Assembly (NCBI GenBank): GCA_013815405.1 | Contig: JACDGF010000018.1 | Span: 1-13,231, forward strand | Source of the DNA: Caulobacteraceae bacterium | GTDB taxonomy: Bacteria; Pseudomonadota; Alphaproteobacteria; Caulobacterales; Caulobacteraceae | Reading direction: 5' to 3' | DNA: 13,231 bases | Shown: piece by piece, positions 1 through 7,451 of the stretch | Layout: each line of letters begins with the position of its first letter | How positions within the stretch are numbered: the first letter of the stretch is position 1 | The notes under the pieces: model-generated | The model's database searches: none | The model's input: the letters and a program-made list of their open reading frames with translations, nothing else | Told to the model about the DNA's origin: nothing | Translations under genes and position numbers: made by a program

Positions 1-172
1 GCATCTCCACTACGAGGTCTTCGCTCGCGGCGGCCGGATCGACCCCCGCCTGGCCAGGGCGACCGCGGGCCAAGGGTCCGACCGGGCGGACCAGGCCGCG
101 TTCAGGGCCCAGAAGGCGCGCATCGACGCCATGATCGGCGCGGACGCGTCGCCCGGGTTCGAGGCGGGGTAG
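1..172 (+). CDS. M23-family metallopeptidase, C-terminal end (5' cut by window)
   Basis: The reading frame is already open at base 2 and ends with TAG at 170-172, giving 56 residues. It opens with HLHYEVFARGGRIDP, the signature of the last strand of the LytM/M23 peptidase fold: the HxH pair holds a zinc ligand and the catalytic histidine, followed by the usual G-x-x-[IV]-D-P ending. M23 enzymes are periplasmic or exported zinc endopeptidases that cut peptidoglycan cross-bridges, and some are degenerate activators of amidases. After the domain there is a ~37-residue tail rich in Ala, Arg and Asp with no recognisable motif. The N-terminal part, signal peptide and first zinc motif (HxxxD) lie outside the window, so activity cannot be judged. 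No strong terminator follows; the next gene starts about 350 bases later. Confidence 0.8.
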   Translation, partial: HLHYEVFARGGRIDPRLARATAGQGSDRADQAAFRAQKARIDAMIGADASPGFEAG

Positions 173-220
173 GTAGGCGACAAGCCCGCGGGCCGGCCTT
201 GTTCGCTCGAACCCACTAAA

Positions 221-244
221 CGCCAAGACGCCAAGGAGCCAAGA
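221..244. repeat. short tandem CGCCAAG-type repeat
   Basis: Three imperfect 8-base units lie head to tail: CGCCAAGA, CGCCAAGG, AGCCAAGA. They sit in the non-coding gap about 50 bases after the M23 stop codon. No function can be assigned. Confidence 0.6.
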
Positions 245-328
245 GGCCATCACGCCAGCCGACCCCCAAAAATCCTTCGGCCGAGTGTGTCCGGGCGGTC
301 GCCATTGATTAACGTCACGTGATCACGA

Positions 329-378
329 TTGACATGAAGGAAATCATTCTTCTATGAAAAGAAGTATCAGAATGATTT
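329..378 (+). promoter_or_regulatory. possible promoter overlapped by a 10-bp inverted repeat in an AT-rich spacer
   Basis: The stretch from about 300 to 480 is much richer in A/T than the rest of the window. It contains TTGACA at 329-334, an 18-base gap and TATGAA at 353-358, a fair sigma-70-like promoter. A perfect 10-base inverted repeat, AAATCATTCT (341-350) and AGAATGATTT (369-378), has one arm between the two boxes and one just past the expected transcription start, as an operator would. Just upstream is the palindrome CGTGATCACG (318-327). The right arm runs into six T's, so the repeat could also form a weak AT-rich terminator hairpin. A direct repeat ATATAGAA follows at 387-402. The rest of the 173-526 gap shows no gene. 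Confidence 0.4.
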
Positions 379-526
379 TTTCCAAAATATAGAAATATAG
401 AATTAAGTTACCGCCAACCCATAAGGCTTCTTATATCGAGCATCATCTTGATTTTCGCTGTTTTTTCGCTTAGCCGATTGTAGAGTGCGTCGAGTGAGCG
501 CCGGAAACATTATCGGGGATCGAAAC

Positions 527-2385
527 ATGAGGAACTTTCATCACGCGGCGCTTCCGCTTTTCGCGGCGGCCGCGATGGCGTCGGTGAGCCACGCCGCCAC
601 GACGAGGAACGCCGTGGTATCCGCCCTCGCCCCGGTGGCGGCGGTGGACTTCGAGGTCTTCCTGCCGCTGCGTGACAGCGCCGGCCTGGACCGGTTGCTC
701 GAGGCGCAGCAAGCGCGCGGCTCGCCCAGCTATCACAAGTGGCTGACCCCCGCCCAATTCGCCGCCCGCTTCGGCCCCACCGCCCAATCGGTGGCGAAGG
801 TGCGCGCCGCGCTCGCCGCCTCCGGCCTTCAGGTGACCGCGACCCATTCGCGATCCCTGCATGTGGCCGGAACCGCCGCCCAGGTTAACCGGGCCTTCCA
901 GACGACCCTGAACGCCGTGACCCTGGCCAACGGCGCCCGAAGCATCGTGGCGGCCTCCCCGCTGAGCGCCTCGGGCGCCCTGCGCCAGGAAGGCGTCGTG
1001 GTCGCGGACTTCACCGGCATACCCAACCGGCAGGCCCACTCGGTGATCCTTGGGCCGGCCCCGGACAATCGCAACGGCCCCGCCGGCGCCTACAACTACA
1101 ACGACATGAAGCAGGCCTACGACTACCCGTCCTACCAGACGATCCTGCCGGGCGGGAACCGGCTCGACGGGACCGGGATCCGGGTCGCGGTCGTGATGGC
1201 GACCGACGCCCTGGATTCGGACATCGCCGCCATGTTCGACCACGAGCTCTTCACCGCCACCACGGGCAAGCAGCCGCCCACCATCGAGCACCTGCCGATC
1301 GACGGGGGGGCGCCTTTCGATCCCAACAGCGGCGTGTCGGTCGAGGCTTCCCTCGATGTCCAGCAGGTTCTCGGCGGCGCCCCGGGTTCGTCGGTGACGC
1401 TGCTCAGCCTGCCGGACCTTTCGGATCAACATATACTGGACGCTTATATACAGATCGTCGACCAGAACCGCTGGGACATGGTCAATTCGTCGTTCGGCGG
1501 CTGCGAGCTCAACTACACCCGGGCGTACAACAACGGCACCAGCTTCGTCGGCGTGCTGAGGCTCCACCACGACGTGTTCAGGAAGGGAACGCCCAGGGGA
1601 TCACCTTCATCGCCAGCTCGGGCGACAGCGGCGGCCTCTCATGCCCCAGCGTCGACTATTTCAGCGGAAGCGAGCACGCCAAGTTCGTCAAGAGCGTCCA
1701 GACCCCGGCGGACGACCCGAACGTGACGACGCTGGGCGGCGGAAACCTGATCACCACGCCCCCGATGCTCCCGGCGCTGACCTCGAAATATGTGTCGGAA
1801 AATACGGCCGGCGATCCCGAAGTCCCCTACGACATCTATGGCCTGGGCGTGAACGTCCACGGCGGCGAGTGGGGCGCCGGGGGCGGCCGCAGCGTGGTGT
1901 TCGCCCAGCCCGCCTACCAGAACGCTTTCGGGACCAGCGTCTTTGGCCGCATCGTCCCGGATGTCGGCATGCAGGTCGGCGGTTGCCCCGGCGGCCTGGC
2001 CAAGCAGCCCTGCCATCCCAATGACAGCGCCGCCATCGTCACCGTCGCCGGCGGCCGCTTCGGGGTGATCGGCACCTCCGTCTCGTCTCCGGAGTTCGTC
2101 GGCGCCCTGGCGCTCTACGCCCAGACGTCCGGCGGCCGCCTGGGCGACATCAACCGCTTCCTGTGGGACAAGGGCGCGACCCAGGATCAATTCGGCGGCG
2201 GCGGCGCGGCCAACGCGGCCCATTTTTATCACAAGTACATTCCGGGATTCGACGGCGTCTACCATCACAGCGACACGGCGGGCTTCGACTACATGGTCGG
2301 CAACGGTACGCCTCTCGTGCGCACGTTGTTCGGCATGAGAGACTTCAAGCCCGCCGGCGATCCGCGCACGCCGAGCAACCCGTAG
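527..2385 (+). pseudogene. sedolisin (S53) serine-carboxyl protease, frameshifted
   Basis: The product would be a secreted acid protease of the sedolisin/kumamolisin family, about 619 residues if the frame were whole. The ATG at 527 is preferred because it begins a signal peptide (MRNFHHAALPLFAAAAMA, ending near SHA); a GTG at 485 would add 14 residues in front. A pro-kumamolisin activation domain follows (about residues 42-165). In the catalytic domain the E-x-x-x-D pair is E273/D277 (codons at 1343 and 1355). SSGDSGG holds the oxyanion Asp (codon 1624) and IGTSVSSP the nucleophile Ser (codon 2077). Near the C-terminus GFDYMVGNGTPLV matches the family's ending. The frame changes between about 1581 and 1588: one base seems lost in the AAGGGAAC stretch. 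The upstream frame then runs out-of-frame to 1726, while NAQGITFIASSGDSGG continues in the other frame. The first half alone lacks the Ser, so the gene is broken unless this is a sequencing error. Confidence 0.88.
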
Positions 2386-2532
2386 CGCACGGCGCATCGG
2401 GATAGTCTTGCGGCGTCACAAGGCCCCGCTCTTTTTTCTAAGCCCTCTCCCCCGTGAAGAACGGAGGCGAGGGCCAAGGGACGCGGTGGCGGCTGCCCCA
2501 GAAGGGGGGGGCGAAAACGTGGGGAGGGGACC

Positions 2533-3941
2533 ATGAGCCGGATCGGATGGGTCGCCATGGCGGCGGCGTGTCTGGCTTCGGCGGCCGGCGCCCAGGGCCC
2601 CGGCGCGCCCGAGCTCAGCGAGCTGGAGGTGACCGCCACCCGCGTCCCGGAACCGGTCGATCGGGTTCCGGCCTATATCAGCGTGATCCGGGGCGAGGAC
2701 CTGCGGTCGCGGCGGATCACCGATCTTCGCGGGGCGCTGGCCCTGGTCGCCGGGGTCGAGGCGCCTTCCGGGGGCGACGCCGGGCCGGCCAGCGCGGTCC
2801 CCTCGTTCTGGGGGCTGCACGAGTTCGACGCCTTTTTGCTGGTGGTCGACGGCGTGCCGTGGGGCGGGGCGTTCAACCCCGCCATCCCGACCCTGAACCT
2901 TACCGACGTGGAGCGGATCGAGGTGCTCAAGGGCTCGGCCCCGGTGCTCTATGGCGCGACCTCCTTCGTCGGGGTGATCCAGGTCATCCACTATCCGGCG
3001 GGGCAGGCGGCCAACCAGGTCGAAGGCGGCTTCGGTACCTTTGACTCGTGGCGCGGCGCGGCCTCCCTCGCCTTGCCGCCGATCGGGGATTTCAAGCAGT
3101 CCCTCGCGCTGGACGCCCGGCGGGACGGCTATTCGGACTCCCGCGAAAACGTCCGTGAAGGCCACGCCCTCTACCGCGCCGCCGGGCCGCTGGCGGGGGG
3201 GGCGGTGAGGTTCGACGCCGGGATCGACGTCCTGCGGTCGGCCCCGCCGAGCCCCGTCCCGCGCGAGGGCGCGGTCCTGACCACCCTCACGCCGCTGGAC
3301 GCCAACCTCAATCCCGCCAATGCGCGGATCCATGAGACCCGCTGGCATGGCGTGCTCGGCTATTCGCATCCCACGCCGCTGGGCCCGTGGGAGACGGCCG
3401 TTTCCCTGGCCGCTTCGCGGATAACCTTCAAACCGGCGGCGCTCGACTTCGGGCCCGACAACACCCCCGATATCCTGGAACGCGAGACCGCACGCAGCTA
3501 CGAGATCGGGGCCAAGGGCCGGTTGGCGGGGGGGGCGCCTGGACTTCGAAGCCGGCCTCTTCCTGCTCGACGCGTTTCACCCGTTTCGTCGCCGAGGAGG
3601 GCGGAGCCAATATCGACGTCTCGGGCAACCAGCTCACCCTTTCGCCCCATTGGCTGGGTTCGCTGGGCGTCATCTACGCGCCGCCGGCGGGCGTGTTCGG
3701 ATCGGCCACCGTGAGCTGGGTCGGCCGCCGATTCCTGGATCTGGCCAACACGGCCCGCGCCGGCGCCTATGCGACCCTGGACGCGGGCCTCGGCTACCGC
3801 TGGGGCCGCCACAGCCTGTCTGTCAACGCCTACAACCTCACCGACGAGCGCCCGCCGGTCACTTCCAGCGAGTTCCGCGACCAGTCCTTCTACCTCCTGC
3901 CGGCGCGCCGGGTGTTCGTGGACCTGAGGGCGGCGTTTTAG
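2533..3941 (+). pseudogene. TonB-dependent outer-membrane receptor, two frameshifts and shortened barrel
   Basis: TonB-dependent receptors import siderophores, vitamins, glycans or peptides across the outer membrane. The start at 2533 follows a strong GGGGAGGGG ribosome site and a signal peptide ending near AGAQ. The plug domain is complete: LSELEVTATRV, then VVDGVPWGG, then DVERIEVLKGSAPVLYGATS (about residues 30-160). The barrel ends in VFVDLRAAF with the terminal Phe expected for outer-membrane insertion. The frame breaks twice. After GRLAGG a run of eight G's (3528-3535) appears one too long, and RLDFEAGLFLLD then reads in a second frame. At about 3572 the frame shifts again to RFTRFVAEEGG. 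The rebuilt protein is only ~469 residues against roughly 650-800 usual. The sequence jumps near 3420 from an early barrel strand to TFKPAALDFGPDN, a motif normally late in the barrel, suggesting an in-frame internal loss. The substrate is unknown. Confidence 0.87.
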
Positions 3942-4003
3942 AGGCGCCGCGGGGTGGAGGGCTTTACACCGGAGCGGTCCGGGTATTAGCTCCCGCCGCG
4001 ATC

Positions 4004-4021
4004 GACCAAGCTCATTTGGTC
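4004..4021. promoter_or_regulatory. 6-bp inverted repeat before the secreted-protein gene
   Basis: GACCAA and TTGGTC flank a 6-base loop 30 bases before the start codon at 4052. It could be an operator half-site pair or a leader hairpin. No clear promoter is visible next to it. Confidence 0.3.
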
Positions 4022-4051
4022 AATCGAAATCATCAGAGGGTAATGCGGCTC

Positions 4052-5932
4052 ATGTCGAAACTCGCTCTTCTTCTCAACGGCTCGTCCGGCCAGGTATGGC
4101 CCGTTCTCGCGGCCGTCGCCGCCACGGCCTGCATGGCCGCCGGCGCCGCGAACGCCGCCGGCGCGGCCGAGTCGGCCACCATCGGGGCCAGCCACGTCTC
4201 CGGCCCGCTCCGCTCCGTGGGCCAGATTAATCTCAAGACGCTCGGCGCGTCCGCCGCGCGGGCCGCCGGTCAGGCCTCGTCGGGCCTGGCGCCGGCCGAA
4301 CGCCGCGGGGCCTCCGACTATCGCTCCATTCCCTTGCGCACCTTCATGCCCAAGCGACCGTTTTCGGAAGCGGTGGAAGCCGCCCGCGCGCCCAAGGCGA
4401 CGGCGTTGGCCAAGGTGGTGAACGCGGCGGGCGTGGGCAGCTTCGACGGCCTGGATCACAACGACCAGCGGACCATCGCCGACAACGGCAACCAGTTCTC
4501 GCTCGAGCCGCCCGACCAGGCGCTCGCCGTCGGCGGCGGTTTCGTCCTCGAGTCGGTCAACAACGCCTTGCAGGTCTATGACAAGAACGGCGCGGCGCTG
4601 CTGGCCGCCCCGGTTTCCATGAACCGGTTCTTCGGCCAGATCAGCGAATTCAACCGCACCACCCTGGAGCGGGGGCCGTTCCTGTCCGATCCCCGCGCCT
4701 ATTACGACGCCTCGACCGGGCGCTTCATCGTCGCCGAATGGGCGACCTTGAACGACGCCGCCGGCGTGCCGTTGAACGTCTCGCTGCAGTTCCTGGCGGT
4801 GAGCCAGACCTCCGACCCGACCGCCGGCTGGTTCGTCTACAGCTACGAGACCACCAACAGCGACGTAAGGGGCCGGCAGGCGGGCGACGCCGGCTGCCCC
4901 TGCCTTCCCGACTTCAACCAGTTGGGCGGCGACCGTCACGGGGTCTACATCACCTCCAGCCTGTTCAGCCTGATCGACGGCCACTTCGTGGGCACCAAGA
5001 TCTACGCCCTCTCGAAGGCGGCCCTGGAAGCGGGCCCGACCGGCCCGACGTCGGTGTTCAGTTTCCCGGTGTTGAAGAACGACTTCACGGTGTTCCCGAC
5101 CATCGCGCCACCTCACGGGCGGTTCGCCCAGGAAAACCGGGGCACCGAATATTTCGTCGAGGGGACGGCCGACCTGACCAACAGCGGTGTCGGCCATAGG
5201 ATGAAGATCTTCGCCATCACCAACACCAACACCCTGGCCACGGCCACCCCGAACCTCTCCCTGCAATCGGTCACCCTTCTCTCCCAAAGGGTCGACGCGA
5301 ACATGCCGCCGGCGGTCCAGAAGAGCGGGCCCCGTCCCCTGGGCGGCTTTGGCCCGGGCGGCCTGGGCGAGCCCAAGCCCCTGCTCTCCGCGGGCGACGG
5401 CCGGGTCGGTTCGACGCCGATGTACGTCAACGGGGCGATCTGGGCGGTCAGCGGCACCGCGGTGAGAGATTTCCGCGCGGTGAGGGACGGCGTGGCCCGG
5501 TTCAAGTTCCAGACCGGCGGAACCGACGGCCCGCTCAACGTCACCATCGCCGACCAGGGGATCATCGCCGCCCCCAACCGCGAATACCTGCTCTATCCGG
5601 CGATCGGCATCAACGCGGCGGGCACGGGCGCCATCGGCGTCACCATCGTCGGTCCGCACCGATTCCCCAGCACCGCCACGATCGCCATGCCGACGTTCGG
5701 CAGCCCGACGATTACCGTCTCGGGCGTCGGGGCCCTGCCCGACGACGGGTTCACCGCCTATGCGGCCTTCGGCGGCGGCGGCGTGGGACGTTGGGGCGAC
5801 TATGGGGCCGCCTCGGTGGACGGTTCGGGCAATGTGTGGTTCGCCAACGAATATATTCCCGAAACCACCACCGCCCGCCCGCGCAGCCTGCTGGCCAACT
5901 GGGGCACCTTCGTCACCAAGATCGCGCCCTAA
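4052..5932 (+). CDS. secreted protein of unknown function, possible beta-propeller type
   Basis: This is an intact 626-residue protein. The start at 4052 is chosen because AGAGGG (4035-4040) lies 11 bases upstream; an ATG at 4043 is in frame but only 2 bases from that site. A signal peptide with a hydrophobic core (VLAAVAATACMAAGAA) ends near ANA-AG, so export is likely. The mature part is rich in Gly, Thr, Asn and short beta-like segments. Recognisable blocks are FSLEPPDQALAVG, FLSDPRAYYDASTGRFIVAEW, AVSQTSDPTAGWFVYSYETT, a CPCLPDF cysteine pair, and near the end RWGDYGAASVDGSGNVWFA with LANWGTFVTKIAP. Blocks like these occur in exported proteins of unknown function in other bacteria, and the pattern suggests a propeller. 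I see no catalytic motif. The gene lies 110 bases after the TonB receptor gene and ends at a strong terminator. A surface or substrate-binding role beside the protease and receptor is inference only. Confidence 0.8.
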   Translation: MSKLALLLNGSSGQVWPVLAAVAATACMAAGAANAAGAAESATIGASHVSGPLRSVGQINLKTLGASAARAAGQASSGLAPAERRGASDYRSIPLRTFMPKRPFSEAVEAARAPKATALAKVVNAAGVGSFDGLDHNDQRTIADNGNQFSLEPPDQALAVGGGFVLESVNNALQVYDKNGAALLAAPVSMNRFFGQISEFNRTTLERGPFLSDPRAYYDASTGRFIVAEWATLNDAAGVPLNVSLQFLAVSQTSDPTAGWFVYSYETTNSDVRGRQAGDAGCPCLPDFNQLGGDRHGVYITSSLFSLIDGHFVGTKIYALSKAALEAGPTGPTSVFSFPVLKNDFTVFPTIAPPHGRFAQENRGTEYFVEGTADLTNSGVGHRMKIFAITNTNTLATATPNLSLQSVTLLSQRVDANMPPAVQKSGPRPLGGFGPGGLGEPKPLLSAGDGRVGSTPMYVNGAIWAVSGTAVRDFRAVRDGVARFKFQTGGTDGPLNVTIADQGIIAAPNREYLLYPAIGINAAGTGAIGVTIVGPHRFPSTATIAMPTFGSPTITVSGVGALPDDGFTAYAAFGGGGVGRWGDYGAASVDGSGNVWFANEYIPETTTARPRSLLANWGTFVTKIAP

Positions 5933-5960
5933 CCCCCGGCGCCGGCTTCGACGGTTCGGT

Positions 5961-5998
5961 TCAGGCGGGCGCCTCGCGCGCCCGCCTGAGCTTTTTTT
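5961..5998 (+). terminator. rho-independent terminator after the secreted-protein gene
   Basis: A perfect 11-bp GC-rich stem pairs TCAGGCGGGCG (5961-5971) with CGCCCGCCTGA (5979-5989). A 12th C-G pair can close it over a 5-base loop. It is followed by seven T's (5992-5998). It lies 29 bases after the stop codon at 5932. Confidence 0.93.
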
Positions 5999-6120
5999 CG
6001 CGGGTCCAGTCGCGATCCTTGCGCCGCCGGGGCGATCCACGCATTTTCAAGACCGATCGCGTCGATCCGGTCCGACCTTGCGCCCCATTGATGGACTGGA
6101 CGGACGGGATAGAGATTTCA

Positions 6121-6623
6121 CTAAGTTAGCGGTGTGCGTGTGCAGAATTTGTACCGCAGGCGTTCACGTTCGCTTGAGTTTCCGATTGTGCGATATGCCG
6201 CGATCGGGCGCGACGGCGCTGGCTCAGCCTGATTGATTCCGGCGTCTGCTGCCCCTAACACTTCCAACAGGCGCGTGCCTTCACGCTCCCCGTTCTTCTC
6301 GATAAAGGCGATTGCACCGTTGACCGCGATGTCTGTGTCCTCACCGTCCTTCCACGTTGGTGCATGACTCGCCATGCCGATCTTTGCCATCTCCAGGATT
6401 GCAGGATTGTGATGGGCTTCGGTATTGCTGCGATGTAGGTGTGGGCAGATTCAATCAGTGCGTCGAGAAATTCGGCTTCCCTCTTCGCCTTGTCCTGTCG
6501 CCGCCAGTTCTTCAACGCCAAGTACGCGATAACTACTGTAACCACAGGAGCGAGTGCCTTAATAACCTCAAGCCAGTTGATGCTAGTTATCGCGTTAAAG
6601 CACCAGGCAAGGGCGTTTGACAT
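6121..6623 (-). pseudogene. small single-span membrane protein, broken by an 8-bp duplication
   Basis: The N-terminal frame starts at the ATG at 6621-6623 (MSNALAWCFNAITSINWLEV), with AAGAAG six bases upstream. It has one membrane span (ALAPVVTVVIAYLAL), a basic cytoplasmic flank (KNWRRQDKAKREAEF) and a helical segment ending KPITILQ. The sensible continuation, EMAKIGMASHAP and then DIAVNGAIAFIEKNGERE, is in another frame. The switch coincides with a perfect 8-base tandem duplication at 6394-6409; removing one copy joins ITIL directly to EMAKIGM. Without the repair the first frame runs on as an Arg/Ser-rich tail to 6255. The last ~35 residues of the downstream frame (to 6121) look low in information and may lie past the original end. 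The family is not recognised. It lies 80 bases after the antitoxin gene on the same strand and may belong to the same mobile remnant. Confidence 0.7.
6394..6409. repeat. perfect 8-bp tandem duplication causing a frameshift
   Basis: CAGGATTG occurs twice head to tail (6394-6401 and 6402-6409). It sits exactly where the two coding frames of the small membrane protein fail to meet, and eight extra bases explain the frame change. Confidence 0.88.
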
Positions 6624-6702
6624 CAGCGTTCTTCTTTGTGTTTGGCGGAAGCGGTGGGTGGTACCCAGCGCCATAGGATGGATCGAACGTGGCGCCTTCC
6701 GC

Positions 6703-7023
6703 TCACGCTATCGCCCACAGCCCCTTCGTCATCACCAGGTTCAGCAGCTTCAGCGATGGGCCGTCCGGACGCTTCTCACCGCGTTCCCATTTGCTGACGG
6801 CGTCCTTGCGGACGTTCAGGTAGCTGGCGAACACCGGCTGGGAAACCTGCTCGCGCTCCCGGAGCGCCTTGATCTCCTCCGGCGCCATGGGCCTCACTGG
6901 CGTCAGGCATAGGGCGTCGAACTCGCGCATCGTCGCCTTGTCGATGACACCGGCGCGATGCAGGCCGGCGGCGGTCTTGTGGACCGTCCCGAGGATGCCG
7001 CTTTCAGTCTTGCCTGCCGTCAT
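6703..7023 (-). CDS. HTH antitoxin of a HigBA/RelE-type toxin-antitoxin pair
   Basis: A 106-residue Xre-type helix-turn-helix protein. The ATG at 7021-7023 is chosen because AAGGA lies 8 bases upstream; another ATG at 7029 is only 2 bases from that site. The C-terminal half carries the HTH domain: IKALREREQVSQPVFASYLN (about 51-70), then VRKDAVSKWERGEKRP (71-86), a classic recognition helix with the W-E-x-G-x-R-x-P turn. The N-terminal ~45 residues probably bind the toxin. The gene lies downstream of the toxin gene and overlaps its end by 20 bases, the toxin-first order of HigBA systems, so the two are co-translated. In such systems the antitoxin, alone or with the toxin, represses its own promoter; the palindrome at 7419-7433 is the likely site. 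It appears intact. Confidence 0.87.
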   Translation of the reverse strand: MTAGKTESGILGTVHKTAAGLHRAGVIDKATMREFDALCLTPVRPMAPEEIKALREREQVSQPVFASYLNVRKDAVSKWERGEKRPDGPSLKLLNLVMTKGLWAIA

Positions 7024-7396
7024 CGCCATCGTCCTTGACCTCTGCAATCTCACCGGCGGCGCTCGCCGTCTTCAACGCTTCGGCCTCTAGGCCGAGGAAG
7101 GTGGCGGCCAATTTCTTCAGCGCCTTGAGTTCCTTGGGCGTGATGTTCGCCTTCTCGTTCTTGGCAAAGCCGTGGACGAAGAAGCTGTGTCCACCGACCT
7201 TGAACAGGATGATCGTCCGAAAGCCGCCGGACTTGCCGCCGCCTTCGCGGGCGATCCGCTGCTTGAAGACGCCGCCGCCGAGGTCGGCGTCCCATTGACC
7301 GGACGCCACCGCCTTGGCCGCTTCGAGCAGCTTCGCGCTTCCCAAATCCGCCTTGCGGGCGAACTTCGAAAACTCCTTGGTCTTGTATACGCTCAT
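7004..7396 (-). CDS. RelE/HigB-type toxin (PF06296-like)
   Basis: A 130-residue toxin of the RelE-like family with toxin-before-antitoxin order. Family members usually cut mRNA at the ribosome. The core block is FKQRIAREGGGKSGGFRTII (about 44-63), followed by FKVGGHSFFVHGFAKNEKAN (65-84) and ELKALKKLAATFLGL (89-103). The basic G-K-S-G-G-[FY]-R-T and F-F-V-x-G-F-A-K motifs are the hallmark of this subgroup. The acidic ~20-residue tail (EIAEVKDDGDDG) overlaps the start of the antitoxin gene. The ATG at 7394-7396 gives the family's usual N-terminus (MSVYKTKEFSKFARKA). The ribosome site in front is poor and the predicted leader is short. No frame damage is visible, so the pair may be active although its neighbours on both sides are broken. 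Whether it acts as an RNase is inferred from the family. Confidence 0.88.
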   Translation of the reverse strand: MSVYKTKEFSKFARKADLGSAKLLEAAKAVASGQWDADLGGGVFKQRIAREGGGKSGGFRTIILFKVGGHSFFVHGFAKNEKANITPKELKALKKLAATFLGLEAEALKTASAAGEIAEVKDDGDDGRQD

Positions 7397-7414
7397 AGGT
7401 TAGAGCGCCCCCGA

Positions 7415-7443
7415 GATATAGCTCTAAGAGCTACAGTTTTCAA
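7415..7443 (-). promoter_or_regulatory. toxin-antitoxin promoter with embedded palindromic operator
   Basis: Read on the minus strand there is TTGAAA (7438-7443), exactly 17 bases, then TATATC (7415-7420), a good sigma-70-type promoter pointing into the toxin gene 19 bases on. A perfect palindrome with 7-base arms and one central base (TAGCTCT/AGAGCTA, 7419-7433) fills the spacer and touches the -10 box. That placement fits repression by the antitoxin or the toxin-antitoxin complex. Confidence 0.72.
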
Positions 7444-7451
7444 GTGCGCCA

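Noticed and set aside
470..1570. 366-codon minus-strand open frame opposite the protease
   Set aside because: Low-complexity, rich in Val/Gly/Arg/His, with no motif. The plus strand clearly encodes a pro-kumamolisin domain.
2401..2475. Possible terminator after the protease gene
   Set aside because: CCGC before six T's and a GCCCTC/GAGGGC pair occur, but they do not combine into one stem followed by a T-run.
1639..3369. Long minus-strand open frames opposite the protease end and receptor
   Set aside because: Composition is typical of reverse reading of GC-rich genes. No family or start signal.
3986..6040. 684-codon open frame on the minus strand opposite the secreted-protein gene
   Set aside because: It is Arg/Gly/Ala-rich with no domain. 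It mirrors a plus-strand gene that has a signal peptide, ribosome site and terminator. Long antisense frames are expected in such GC-rich DNA.
6645..6702. GCGGAAG/CTTCCGC repeat after the antitoxin gene
   Set aside because: The loop is 44 bases and no T-run follows on the minus strand, so a terminator is not supported.
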